The translations under genes were made by a program, and so were the position numbers. Positions 48,508 through 60,010 of a stretch of DNA of 64,000 nt are shown piece after piece (the stretch's first letter is position 1; the number at the start of each line of letters is the position of its first letter). This stretch comes from Tetradesmus obliquus (Eukaryota > Chlorophyta > Chlorophyceae > Sphaeropleales > Scenedesmaceae). The notes below the pieces were generated by a model. That model made no database searches and was not told the DNA's origin. It worked only from the letters and a program-made list of their open reading frames with translations. The stretch covers positions 3,402,001 to 3,466,000 of the forward strand of contig CP126197.1 in assembly GCA_030272155.1 (NCBI GenBank). Reading direction: 5' to 3'.

Positions 48508-49400
48508 TTTGTTTGTGTTTGTTACACATGGGGGCCAGGCAATTCCAGCCTCTTGAACTGGCGTATCATACCAGCCAGGTAGGGTTTCAATTCCAACTCC
48601 GTCCCCCACCACCATCACGACGGAACAGCAAGTCTGCAGCCTTACTGCCCGCCTAGCAAATTGACCACGATGCTGCAGCAGAACGGAGTGGCCGCCTCCA
48701 AGGAACAGCATGGCATGGCAAGCAAGCATGCAAGCGCACGGCATGACAGGGCATGCAAGCATACACACTTACAGAGACCTGGATGCAACACCACACTGCT
48801 GTTGCTGCATGACAAGCACTAGGCTGTACTACATCCAAGCAAGAAGAAAACCACTCCTACCGCTGCGGCTAGCTAAGCTGACCTACAAAAACAAAAACCA
48901 CTCCTACCGCTACCTACATGCAGCAACTCCACCAGATGGCTACACTGTCGCCACAAGTAAGGGCACCACCACAGCCCCAAGTAGCTGCCCAGACACGTAA
49001 TGCATTTGACAACGGCTGATGTGAGAACAGCAATGCGAATGCAAGCACATTGCTGCTCCCTACGCGCAGCAGACACAAACCAAATAAAGTACACTGCCCA
49101 GACAGCACTACTGGCAGGCAATCCACTGATCCATAGCAGCAGTTGCAGGGGTCATCATCTGCAACACGTTGCTGCCGCTGCAGGCCACCAACTGCAGCAG
49201 CCTGCAGAAGGAATTTAAGGACACTCCAGACACTGAACCAGCAGTCCAGCACGCTCAACAGTCACAAGGGGTTGCCTAGCCGATCACATCATGTGGTGAA
49301 AGGCGATTGCAAGGGCACCGCAGCACCTCGAGCATTACCAGCACCTTGCCTGCTTCTGCTGTAGCCCTACTGCTGTGACCATGACACAACTCCAGGCGCC
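48508..49400 (-). mobile_element. ZB copy, 5'-truncated (0.89 kb)
   Basis: ccacgatg subgroup; truncated at caggcgcc. Confidence 0.88.
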
Positions 49401-49405
49401 AGGTC

Positions 49406-49430
49406 GAGAGAGGCTTGTTACAGGAGAAGG
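49406..49430 (-). mobile_element. 25-bp ZA micro-insertion
   Basis: Only gagagaggcttgttacagga plus gaagg, flanked by a perfect 7-bp ccaggtc duplication (49399-49405 and 49431-49437). Confidence 0.82.
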
Positions 49431-49437
49431 CCAGGTC

Positions 49438-49535
49438 GAGAGAGGCTTGTTACAGGAGAAGGCAAGCTATCACCCGAGAGTGAGTCACTCGCCCTACTTT
49501 CAGCTCACATATCGTATGAACTCGATAGCAAGCCA
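49438..49535 (-). other. Structured ZA 3' terminus (representative)
   Basis: The + strand halves ggcaagctatc and gatagcaagcc can form a 9-of-11-bp helix around a domain that contains the near-palindrome gagtgagtcactc. A helix at the 3' end of LINE RNA is often what its reverse transcriptase recognises. Confidence 0.5.
49450..49454 (-). terminator. UGUAA poly(A) signal at the ZA 3' end (representative)
   Basis: TGTAA on the - strand, 12 nt from the element's last base. The same signal is present in every ZA copy and micro-insertion seen. UGUAA is the chlorophyte nuclear poly(A) signal. Confidence 0.75.
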
Positions 49536-50031
49536 CAAGACGCCACCAAAGAAAACTCCAGAGGCGTCTCGCAGCCCCTATCTCCCCATAAACGAACATG
49601 TACATGCAGGGCAGCAAGTGCGAAAAGCAGCACGAAAAGCAGCATGTGCTCCACGCACCAGGCAAAAAGCGCACAGGGAAGGACAAGCATGGTCCAAACA
49701 GTAAGCGGGGTGCACAAAGGTGCTGCTCACCATGAATGTCTGGCATGATTGCATCAAGGCACTGCTGTACTCACCAGACTGCAGCAAGCAGGAGCATGCA
49801 TAACTGACGCAGTGCACGACTGACAGGCAAATCAAAGCAAACTAAGGCAAACTAAGGCAAACTAGGGCTCTGCTGCTTCTGCAATCCTTACGGCTGACAA
49901 GGACAGAAACATGCAGCACGGAGGAAAGAGCTGAGAAACCAGCGCTGTGACACCCAACACATGCAACATGTCCTTGACAGAAACTGGAAAATCGACAACT
50001 GCTGACAGCACAACATGCAGAGGCAGGAAGG

Positions 50032-53000
50032 TCAACCAGAGCGGGGCGCCAGTACAATGCGCAGCTGCGCTGGATCAGAGCACAGAAACGGGTGATTGCC
50101 AGGCACCGCAACCCGCCAAGTAGCGGGCGCTGCCTCTGTTGCCACAAAATCAGCAAGCAACTCCCAAAACCTTAACACCGCTTGCTGCTTAGCCTCCTGT
50201 AACATCTGCGCTACCAGCTGTTGTCGCTGTTGTTGTTGATGCAGCTGCTGCTGCTGTCGGCGCTGCTCTACCAGCTGATTATGCTGTTGCTGCGCAGCAG
50301 TGAGAGCTGCATGCTGTAGTGTATCAGTGATAAGCGCCTGGCCCGCCGGCAGCGGCGGTGGCTGCTGCACGGCCAGGGCGGGCGGCGGGATGCTCAGCTT
50401 ATTAGCATGTCGTCTGCCAACATCCATGGCATTTAGAGCAGCTAGGCAGACAACCTTCCAAACGCCCCTGCGGAGCTTAGTAGGGCCAGCTGGCGGCTGC
50501 ATCAACCAAACATGCCGCATAGCAAGCGGCGGGCGGCCTGCAGCCCGCGTGCACCAAGCAGCAGGCAACTCAGACAGCACACTGTCAATCACTGCTACCG
50601 CAACAGGGCACTCCCAAAAATGATGAACCCAACCAGGACAGGCAGCGCCACACATGCAAGTGTCACCCGACTTGTGCATACGCTGCGATGTCGGCAGGCC
50701 ATCCATAATAAGCCGCCAGTACAACTCTTTGAAATTATTATCCCAGCGCATCTTCCAAAGCATGCTCTGGTTAGCTGCCACCCACTTCAAGCCATCAATC
50801 ACTGCTGCTGGTGCAGCACCTGAGCCCAGCGCAGCCTGGACAAACCCAGTGCGCTTCGCACGGCGCTCAGCACGCAGCGGACCAAGCTGCAGTGAGGTGG
50901 CTTCACTAACAGACAATTGTGCAACAGGAACAGCCTTGCCTCGGACATTTTGCCAACCCAGCCGAGCCACCAACATGGCCTCAACTTGCTGTTCTGCTGC
51001 AGAAGGTATACATGGTGGGTCCGGCACAGCCGCAGGCGGCCAAGGCCGGTCTGCGGCAGGATGCTGCACAACAGGCAAAACAGCCATAGTCCATGCAACG
51101 GGCAGTTTATCAACCAGGCCTTGCAAATCCTCAGCCTCGTTGTCAGCATTGCTGTAGTTGGAGCCGTAAGGCAGCAACGGGTGCGGCAACTGCTGCTGAA
51201 CAACACGCTGAATGAGATACCACGCCCGAATAAGATCAGCCACAGTGCGAAGACGCGGCCTGCATTTGCCGCCACGACACTCATGCTCCCTGCGCTTAGC
51301 GGGCACCGGCAGGCACTGCAGCCCGCCCGGCACAAACCCAAGCCCAGCTTGCAGGAAGGGGTTGGCAAACACTGGCGCCAAGCTGCACCAAGCCCCAGGC
51401 GCCAGCACTGGCGCGTCCTGCACTGCCTGCAACTGCTGTCGCAGCTGCTGCATGTCGGACAGCTGCTGCGGATGCGGCAGGGGCAGCACAGGGGAGGGCG
51501 CGGCTGGTGCCAGCGCCTTCACATCACGGACTGGGCCCAGTGCTTGAAGACCAGCAATCATGCGGCGCAGTGGTGGGGGAGGGAGCGACTGCTGGGGAAA
51601 CGCATGTGGCAGGTCCATAGGCGTTTGCGTGTCTGAGCTGCTGTCAAACAGGGACAGGGGGCCCCACCACTTATGCTTGGAGTGCAACAGCGCCCGCCCA
51701 ATGCGGATCCAGGGCAGCTCGGTGTCAGGCGGCGCAGTAGCAAACTGCGCGCCCCACCAAGCATGCCGTGCACGTATGTGTTCAAGCCATGGCAAAGCAC
51801 CAAAACCCCCTTCAGCTGGCCTGCCCGCCAGCAGGCGAGCAGCTACACCAGTAAAACGCCGTTCGGTTGACGCAGGCGCCAACCCTCTATCCACTAACTT
51901 CCCAACTGACGCAACAAGGTGCTGCCGATCAACATCTGCCGGTATATCTGAAAATTCAGCTGCATACAACAGGGTGCTGACACCATACGCTGCGCTACCC
52001 ATGCCTCTGCCAAACACAGACAATTGTGGTATGTGTGACAGCCGCGCAAGCGCGGCATCCACTGCAGCCAGCTTCTGACTCCAGTCTACAGGAGAGTCAG
52101 AGCCCACACACACACCCAGCACATTGGCCTGCAGCACAGGACAGAAGGGCAGCACACCCGCTGCATGCTGCTGTGAGAGCGCTGTGTGCTGCTGCCGCGC
52201 AGCAGCACCTAGCAATAGTAACTTTGATTTATGCAGATTGAGCTGCTGCCCAGACGCGGCTGCCATAACCTGCATATGTAGCAAGAACTGTGGGACCTGT
52301 GCAGGTGACTGCAGGTAGACCTGCGTGTCATCCGCAAACTGTGTCGCTGATAATGTGATGCCTTGCACGCTGATGTCAATGCCTTTCGACTGCAAGAACC
52401 TCAGCAGGGCTTCACCAACAAACAGGTACAGCAGGGGAGACAAGGGGCACCCCTGCCGCACACCAGCATCAAACCTGCGCATGCCGGAAACAAAGCCATT
52501 CATGCAAGCACACGCATGCGTGTTAGTAAGCAACAGTTCCACCCACTTGCAGAACTCTGGCCCCACACCCATAGCACTCATGACAGACAGCAGGAAAGGC
52601 CTGTCCAAGGTGTCGTATGCCTTGGCAAAATCCAGCAGCGCCGTCACCACGGTGCTGTCTGCTGGCAGCGCATGCAGCAGCAGCTGCACGGTGATGATGT
52701 TGTGCCCAATCCTGCGCTGTTTAATGAACGCTGTTTGGGTAGGGGAGATCGCCTGGTCCAGCACTTGCTGCAGGCGGGACGCCAGGATTCTCGCCAAGAG
52801 CCTGTAGTCTGTGTTGAGCAGTGTGATAGGGCGGTAGTTGGCAGCCAGGGTAGCATCGCCAGCTTTGAAGACGCCAATCACCACACCATCCAAGAAGCCA
52901 GCTGGCGTCTGCCCCAGGGTGCCCACTGCTGTAAACACGCGCGCCAAGACCGGCGCAAACAGGTCCTTGCAATGCTTGTAAACTGCAACAGGCAAGCCAT

Positions 53001-54433
53001 CCAACCCAGGCGACGTGTTGGGCTTGGAGTCGGACAGCGCCTTCAGAACTGCTTCTTCTGTAACTGTTGTGCTGCCATCTGCTGCTGCTGGCTGCCGAGG
53101 CAAGCTGGCGACGGCTGCGAGGATGGCAGCCTGGGCGGCTGGGTCCACTGTCGGCTGCGCACTCACACCAGCCCACTGCGTGATGGCCACCTTGGCGGGC
53201 CCTGCACCCTCCCACACATATGCGCCGGCCGCGCTGCGCAGAGCAACCACCTTCCGTGAGGTAGGAGACCGCTCCAGGGCACGCAACTGCTCTGTGATGC
53301 AGGGGTTGGGCTGTTCGCCGCGGTGCAGCCACTGCTGCCGCTGCAGGCGCTCGCTGGCTGTCCAAGCTGCCTGCTGCGCGGCGCGGAGCGCCGCTCGAGC
53401 AGCAGTCAGCGCTGCCATGGCTGTGCCGATCTGCGGCTGGCCTGCTGCTGCGCCAAGCTGGGTGAGGGCATCCTGCACTTGCTGCTGGGCAGCAGCATAG
53501 GACGGCAGCGCCGTGTCAGCGCGCCATGCCTTGCGAATCTCCCGGCACTTGGCCAGCAGCCTCTGCTTGAAGCTAGGCCACCAGACAAGGCGGGCAGGGT
53601 CGGATGCTGGCTCTCCCTGCAGCGCGACAAGCACCCATGCCTTCAGCTGGGCGCGGTGGGGCAGGCTGCTCCAGAAGTCCACACGGGCACGGGCAAGGCC
53701 AGGGCCAGTGGGTTTGGGGGGCTGCAGGGGAGCCAGCTCAAGCACCAGGGGGAAGTGGTCCGAAACACCGGAGGGAGCTGTGGTGCAGGACACCACGCTG
53801 GCGCGCAGTGCGCTGCCAACATAAGCTCGATCCAGCCGCGCTACATGTCCAATCTGCGGGTTGCGATGGATGAACGTGTAGCTGCGGCGCGTAGGGTGCA
53901 AGCACCGGTACGCATCAGCAGCACCAGGTGCCGCTGCTTGCCAAGCCCGCCGGGACGGGGCGTCAGACGTGGTGGGCTGGCCGGCCAGGCAGCGTCTGTC
54001 AACAGCAGGATCATCCACAAAGTTCCAGTCGCCAATGAAGATGCTGTTGGCAGGATTGGCTGCCCAGAGCGGCGCCAGCGTATCTGCAATGTAGGTCTGA
54101 CGGTCCACGGAGGCGTTGGGACAATAGACGTTAGCAAGATTGATAGTATGGCCACCCCACTTGAAGTGGAGCACCATCAAACGGCCGCGGGCGTCCCTGT
54201 CGGCATCAGCCTCAGGCAGCACTTGCAGGGAGCCCTCGGATACTAGCTGCCGCTGCCACAAGACGAGATTGCCAGCTGAGTAGGGGTGCAGGGGGTCAGT
54301 GTTGATGCAGTACTTGTAGTCAAACCCTGCATGATGGGGCTGCTGCGTGGCAGCAGCCCGCTGAGCTGCTGCTGCATTCAGAGCCGTCATCACCTGCGCA
54401 ACCTCATCATACTGCAATCTGCACTCTTGCACG
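50032..54433 (-). CDS. ZA ORF2: endonuclease-reverse transcriptase, N-terminally truncated
   Basis: About 1,466 codons without a stop; an apparent 1,478-residue frame begins at an ATG (54468) in the neighbouring ZA end (numbering below uses it). Residues ~13-250: APE-type endonuclease that would nick the target, with NVYCPN (113), GDWN (146) and SDHFPL (236); the first strands with the catalytic N and E are lost. Residues ~480-780: reverse transcriptase, with SPGLDGLP (486), YRPITLLNTDYR (545), DFAKAYD (613), GVRQGCPLSP (669) and catalytic FADD (711). C-terminus: zf-RVT-like knuckle C1271-C1273-C1277-H1283-C1287, then a Gln-rich stretch (~1390-1425). No RNase H is seen. Reverse transcriptase looks intact but the endonuclease is incomplete, so this copy should not move by itself. 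It shows that an active source existed very recently. Confidence 0.9.
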
Positions 54434-54440
54434 GCAGGTC

Positions 54441-55232
54441 GAGAGAGGCTTGTTACAGGAGAAGGCAAGCTATCACCCGAGAGTGAGTCACTCGCCCTAC
54501 TTTCAGCTCACATATCGTATGAACTCGATAGCAAGCCACAAGACGCCACCAAAGAAAACTCCAGAGGCGTCTCGCAGCCCCTATCTCCCCATAAACGAAC
54601 ATGTACATGCAGGGCAGCAAGTGCGAAAAGCAGCACGAAAAGCAGCATGTGCTCCACGCACCAGGCAAAAAGCGCACAGGGAAGGACAAGCATGGTCCAA
54701 ACAGTAAGCGGGGTGCACAAAGGTGCTGCTCACCATGAATGTCTGGCATGATTGCATCAAGGCACTGCTGTACTCACCAGACTGCAGCAAGCAGGAGCAT
54801 GCATAACTGACGCAGTGCACGACTGACAGGCAAATCAAAGCAAACTAAGGCAAACTAAGGCAAACTAGGGCTCTGCTGCTTCTGCAATCCTTACGGCTGA
54901 CAAGGACAGAAACACGCAGCACGGAGGAAAGAGCTGAGAAACCAGCGCTGTGACACCCAACACATGCAACATGTCCTTGACAGAAACTGGAAAATCGACA
55001 ACTGCTGACAGCACAACATGCAGAGGCAGGAAGGTCAACCAGAGCGGGGCGCCAGTATAATGCGCAGCTGCGCTGGATCAGAGCACAGAAACGGGTGATT
55101 GCCAGGCACCGCAACCCGCCAAGTAGCGGGCGCTGCCTCTGTTGCCACAAAATCAGCAAGCAACTCCCAAAACCTTAACACCGCTTGCTGCTTAGCCTCC
55201 TGTAACATCTGCGCTACCAGCTGTTGTCGCTG
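54441..55232 (-). mobile_element. ZA copy, 5'-truncated (0.79 kb)
   Basis: 3' UTR plus about 66 ORF2 codons. cacgcagcac variant and a private agtataatg. Confidence 0.88.
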
Positions 55233-55238
55233 CAGGTC

Positions 55239-56132
55239 TTTGTTTGTGTTTGTTACACATGGGGGCCAGGCAATTCCAGCCTCTTGAACTGGCGTATCAT
55301 ACCAGCCAGGTAGGGTTTCAATTCCAACTCCGTCCCCCACCACCATCACGACGGAACAGCAAGTCTGCAGCCTTACTGCCCGCCTAGCAAATTGACCACA
55401 ATGCTGCAGCAGAACGGAGTGGCCGCCTCCAAGGAACAGCATGGCATGGCAAGCAAGCATGCAAGCGCACGGCATGATAGGGCATGCAAGCATACACACT
55501 TACAGAGACCTGGCTGCAACACCACACTGCTGTTGCTGCACGACAAGCACTAGGCTGTACTACATCCAAGCAAGAAGAAAACCACTCCTACCGCTGCGGC
55601 TAGCTAAGCTGACCTACAAAAACAAAAAAACCACTCCTACCGCTACCTACATGCAGCAACTCCACCAGATGGCTACACTGTCGCCACAAGTAAGGGCACC
55701 ACCACAGCCCCAGGTAGCTGCCCAGACACGTAATGCATTTGACAACGGCTGATGTGAGAACAGCAATGCGAATGCAAGCACATTGCTGCTCCCTACGCGC
55801 AGCAGACACAAACCAAATAAAGTACACTGCCCAGACAGCACTACTGGCAGGCAATCCACTGATCCATAGCAGCAGTTGCAGGGGTCATCATCTGCAACAC
55901 GTTGCTGCCGCTGCAGGCCACCAACTGCAGCAGCCTGCAGAAGGAATTTAGGGACACTCCAGACACTGAACCAGCAGTCCAGCACGCTCAACAGTCACAA
56001 GGGGTTGCCTAGCCAATCACATCATGTGGTGAAAGGCGATTGCAAGGGCACCGCAGCACCTCGAGCATTACCAGCACCTTGCCTGCTTCTGCTGTAGCCC
56101 TACTGCTGTGACCATGACACAACTCCAGGCGC
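55239..56132 (-). mobile_element. ZB copy, 5'-truncated (0.89 kb)
   Basis: aatttaggga subgroup (with 21272 and 56704). Ends at ccaggc. Confidence 0.88.
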
Positions 56133-56137
56133 AGGTC

Positions 56138-56700
56138 TGTTTGTGTTTGTTACACATGGGGGCCAGGCAATTCCAGCCTCTTGAACTGGCGTATCATACC
56201 AGCCAGGTAGGGTTTCAATTCCAACTCCGTCCCCCACCACCATCACGACGGAACAGCAAGTCTGCAGCCTTACTGCCCGCCTAGCAAATTGACCACAATG
56301 CTGCAGCAGAACGGAGTGGCCGCCTCCAAGGAACAGCATGGCATGGCAAGCAAGCATGCAAGCGCACGGCATGATAGGGCATGCAAGCATACACACTTAC
56401 AGAGACCTGGCTACAACACCACACTGCTGTTGCTGCACGACAAGCACTAGGCTGTACTACATCCAAGCAAGAAGAAAACCACTCCTACCGCTGCGGCTAG
56501 CTAAGCTGACCTACAAAAACAAAAAAAACCACTCCTACCGCTACCTACATGCAGCAACTCCACCAGATGGCTACACTGTCGCCACAAGTAAGGGCACCAC
56601 CACAGCCCCAGGTAGCTGCCCAGACACGTAATGCATTTGACAACGGCTGATGTGAGAACAGCAATGCGAATGCAAGCACATTGCTGCTCCCTACGCGCAG
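56138..56700 (-). mobile_element. ZB copy, 5'-truncated (0.56 kb)
   Basis: ctggctacaac subgroup. Ends at ctacgcgcag, so element sequence and junction overlap. Confidence 0.87.
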
Positions 56701-56703
56701 GTC

Positions 56704-57896
56704 TTTTGTTTGTGTTTGTTACACATGGGGGCCAGGCAATTCCAGCCTCTTGAACTGGCGTATCATACCAGCCAGGTAGGGTTTCAATTCCAACTCCGTC
56801 CCCCACCACCATCACGACGGAACAGCAAGTCTGCAGCCTTACTGCCCGCCTAGCAAATTGACCACAATGCTGCAGCAGAACGGAGTGGCCGCCTCCAAGG
56901 AACAGCATGGCATGGCAAGCAAGCATGCAAGCGCACGGCATGATAGGGCATGCAAGCATACACACTTACAGAGACCTGGCTGCAACACCACACTGCTGTT
57001 GCTGCACGACAAGCACTAGGCTGTACTACATCCAAGCAAGAAGAAAACCACTCCTACCGCTGCGGCTAGCTAAGCTGACCTACAAAAACAAAAAAACCAC
57101 TCCTACCGCTACCTACATGCAGCAACTCCACCAGATGGCTACACTGTCGCCACAAGTAAGGGCACCACCACAGCCCCAGGTAGCTGCCCAGACACGTAAT
57201 GCATTTGACAACGGCTGATGTGAGAACAGCAATGCGAATGCAAGCACATTGCTGCTCCCTACGCGCAGCAGACACAAACCAAATAAAGTACACTGCCCAG
57301 ACAGCACTACTGGCAGGCAATCCACTGATCCATAGCAGCAGTTGCAGGGGTCATCATCTGCAACACGTTGCTGCCGCTGCAGGCCACCAACTGCAGCAGC
57401 CTGCAGAAGGAATTTAGGGACACTCCAGACACTGAACCAGCAGTCCAGCACGCTCAACAGTCACAAGGGGTTGCCTAGCCAATCACATCATGTGGTGAAA
57501 GGCGATTGCAAGGGCACCGCAGCACCTCGAGCATTACCAGCACCTTGCCTGCTTCTGCTGTAGCCCTACTGCTGTGACCATGACACAACTCCAGGCGCCA
57601 GCTTGGGTACCAGCGAGCGCTCACAACTAAACTATTGCTGAGCACATCTTCCTGAAGTTGTAGCCGACTGCCTGGGCTTCCACTGCGCGCTGCACGGCTG
57701 TCAACTGTGCTGTCTCTTCGGCGACCCGGCGTAGCTGCGTAGGCAGGCAGTATCGGCCTGCAGGACGCCACTCCTCTTATCTAATATAGCTTCCAGCATT
57801 AAAAGAAGCTGCACTAGACGGTCTTCCGACTCGCGGGCCGCAACTGGGCTGGGCCAGAGGGCAAAGCAAGCCAAGCCTTTTTACGCCTTGCTCAGG
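56704..57896 (-). mobile_element. ZB copy, full length (1,193 bp)
   Basis: aatttaggga subgroup. Reaches the common 5' end. gcaggtc on both sides. Confidence 0.9.
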
Positions 57897-57903
57897 GCAG
57901 GTC

Positions 57904-58025
57904 TTGTTTGTGTTTGTTACACATGGGGGCCAGGCAATTCCAGCCTCTTGAACTGGCGTATCATACCAGCCAGGTAGGGTTTCAATTCCAACTCCGTCCC
58001 CCACCACCATCACGACGGAACAGCA
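57904..58025 (-). mobile_element. ZB fragment, 122 bp
   Basis: Terminal domain only, truncated at ggaacagcaag. From here rightwards the junction reads gcaaggtc instead of gcaggtc. Confidence 0.85.
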
Positions 58026-58030
58026 AGGTC

Positions 58031-58797
58031 TTTTGTTTGTGTTTGTTACACATGGGGGCCAGGCAATTCCAGCCTCTTGAACTGGCGTATCATACCAGCC
58101 AGGTAGGGTTTCAATTCCAACTCCGTCCCCCACCACCATCACGACGGAACAGCAAGTCTGCAGCCTTACTGCCCGCCTAGCAAATTGACCACAATGCTGC
58201 AGCAGAACGGAGTGGCCGCCTCCAAGGAACAGCATGGCATGGCAAGCAAGCATGCAAGCGCACGGCATGATAGGGCATGCAAGCATACACACTTACAGAG
58301 ACCTGGCTACAACACCACACTGCTGTTGCTGCACGACAAGCACTAGGCTGTACTACATCCAAGCAAGAAGAAAACCACTCCTACCGCTGCGGCTAGCTAA
58401 GCTGACCTACAAAAACAAAAAAAACCACTCCTACCGCTACCTACATGCAGCAACTCCACCAGATGGCTACACTGTCGCCACAAGTAAGGGCACCACCACA
58501 GCCCCAGGTAGCTGCCCAGACACGTAATGCATTTGACAACGGCTGATGTGAGAACAGCAATGCGAATGCAAGCACATTGCTGCTCCCTACGCGCAGCAGA
58601 CACAAACCAAATAAAGTACACTGCCCAGACAGCACTACTGGCAGGCAATCCACTGATCCATAGCAGCAGTTGCAGGGGTCATCATCTGCAACACGTTGCT
58701 GCCGCTGCAGGCCACCAACTGCAGCAGCCTGCAGAAGGAATTTAAGGACACTCCAGACACTGAACCAGCAGTCCAGCACGCTCAACAGTCACAAGGG
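58031..58797 (-). mobile_element. ZB copy, 5'-truncated (0.77 kb)
   Basis: ctggctacaac subgroup. Ends at tcacaaggg before gcaaggtc. Confidence 0.88.
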
Positions 58798-58806
58798 GGC
58801 AAGGTC

Positions 58807-59898
58807 GAGAGAGGAGAGAGAGAGGCTTGTTACAGGAGAAGGCAAGCTATCACCCGAGAGTGAGTCACTCGCCCTACTTTCAGCTCACATATCGTATGAA
58901 CTCGATAGCAAGCCACAAGACGCCACCAAAGAAAACTCCAGAGGCGTCTCGCAGCCCCTATCTCCCCATAAACGAACATGTACATGCAGGGCAGCAAGTG
59001 CGAAAAGCAGCACGAAAAGCAGCATGTGCTCCACGCACCAGGCAAAAAGCGCACAGGGAAGGACAAGCATGGTCCAAACAGTAAGCGGGGTGCACAAAGG
59101 TGCTGCTCACCATGAATGTCTGGCATGATTGCATCAAGGCACTGCTGTACTCACCAGACTGCAGCAAGCAGGAGCATGCATAACTGACGCAGTGCACGAC
59201 TGACAGGCAAATCAAAGCAAACTAAGGCAAACTAAGGCAAACTAGGGCTCTGCTGCTTCTGCAATCCTTACGGCTGACAAGGACAGAAACATGCAGCACG
59301 GAGGAAAGAGCTGAGAAACCAGCGCTGTGACACCCAACACATGCAACATGTCCTTGACAGAAACTGGAAAATCGACAACTGCTGACAGCACAACATGCAG
59401 AGGCAGGAAGGTCAACCAGAGCGGGGCGCCAGTACAATGCGCAGCTGCGCTGGATCAGAGCACAGAAACGGGTGATTGCCAGGCACCGCAACCCGCCAAG
59501 TAGCGGGCGCTGCCTCTGTTGCCACAAAATCAGCAAGCAACTCCCAAAACCTTAACACCGCTTGCTGCTTAGCCTCCTGTAACATCTGCGCTACCAGCTG
59601 TTGTCGCTGTTGTTGTTGATGCAGCTGCTGCTGCTGTCGGCGCTGCTCTACCAGCTGATTATGCTGTTGCTGCGCAGCAGTGAGAGCTGCATGCTGTAGT
59701 GTATCAGTGATAAGCGCCTGGCCCGCCGGCAGCGGCGGTGGCTGCTGCACGGCCAGGGCGGGCGGCGGGATGCTCAGCTTATTAGCATGTCGTCTGCCAA
59801 CATCCATGGCATTTAGAGCAGCTAGGCAGACAACCTTCCAAACGCCCCTGCGGAGCTTAGTAGGGCCAGCTGGCGGCTGCATCAACCAAACATGCCGC
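58807..59898 (-). mobile_element. ZA copy, 5'-truncated (1.09 kb)
   Basis: Expanded tail gagagaggagagagagagg. 3' UTR plus about 162 ORF2 codons (59412-59898). Confidence 0.88.
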
Positions 59899-59918
59899 AA
59901 GGTCTTTGTTTGTGTTTG

Positions 59919-59923
59919 TTACA
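59919..59923 (-). terminator. UGUAA poly(A) signal at the ZB 3' end (representative)
   Basis: TGTAAC on the - strand, followed by an A-rich tail AAACACAAACAAA. Same position relative to the end as in ZA. Confidence 0.75.
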
Positions 59924-60010
59924 CATGGGGGCCAGGCAATTCCAGCCTCTTGAACTGGCGTATCATACCAGCCAGGTAGGGTTTCAATTCCAACTCCGTC
60001 CCCCACCACC
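59924..60010 (-). other. Cloverleaf-like 3' domain of ZB (representative)
   Basis: On the + strand tggggg pairs with ccccca 80 nt apart. It encloses three short arms: aggc/gcct (7-nt loop), ctgg/ccag, and gtagg/ccaac (one mismatch, loop with tttcaat). The + strand version even ends CCACCA. It is present in all ZB copies, including those cut to under 130 bp. It may be the reverse-transcriptase recognition structure, or an antisense tRNA relic. Confidence 0.4.

Larger units (their letters stand above)
49438..54433 (-). mobile_element. ZA LINE, longest copy (5.0 kb)
   Basis: The reference copy of the autonomous family. From 5' to 3' on the - strand: an ORF2 missing its first residues, the stop at 50032-50034, then a ~590-bp 3' UTR with a triple aggcaaact repeat, a structured end, TGTAAC and a (CT)n tail. 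Flanked by caggtc (49432-49437 and 54435-54440). ORF1 and the 5' UTR are not present, so even this copy is 5'-truncated. It looks Zepp-like (L1 group) by domain order and clustering behaviour; a tree would be needed to settle the clade. Confidence 0.9.

Noticed and set aside
50917-51636. Long + strand frames antisense to ORF2 (for example 239 and 322 codons)
   Set aside because: They are shadows of the ZA ORF2, whose - strand frame has clear EN, RT and zinc-knuckle motifs.
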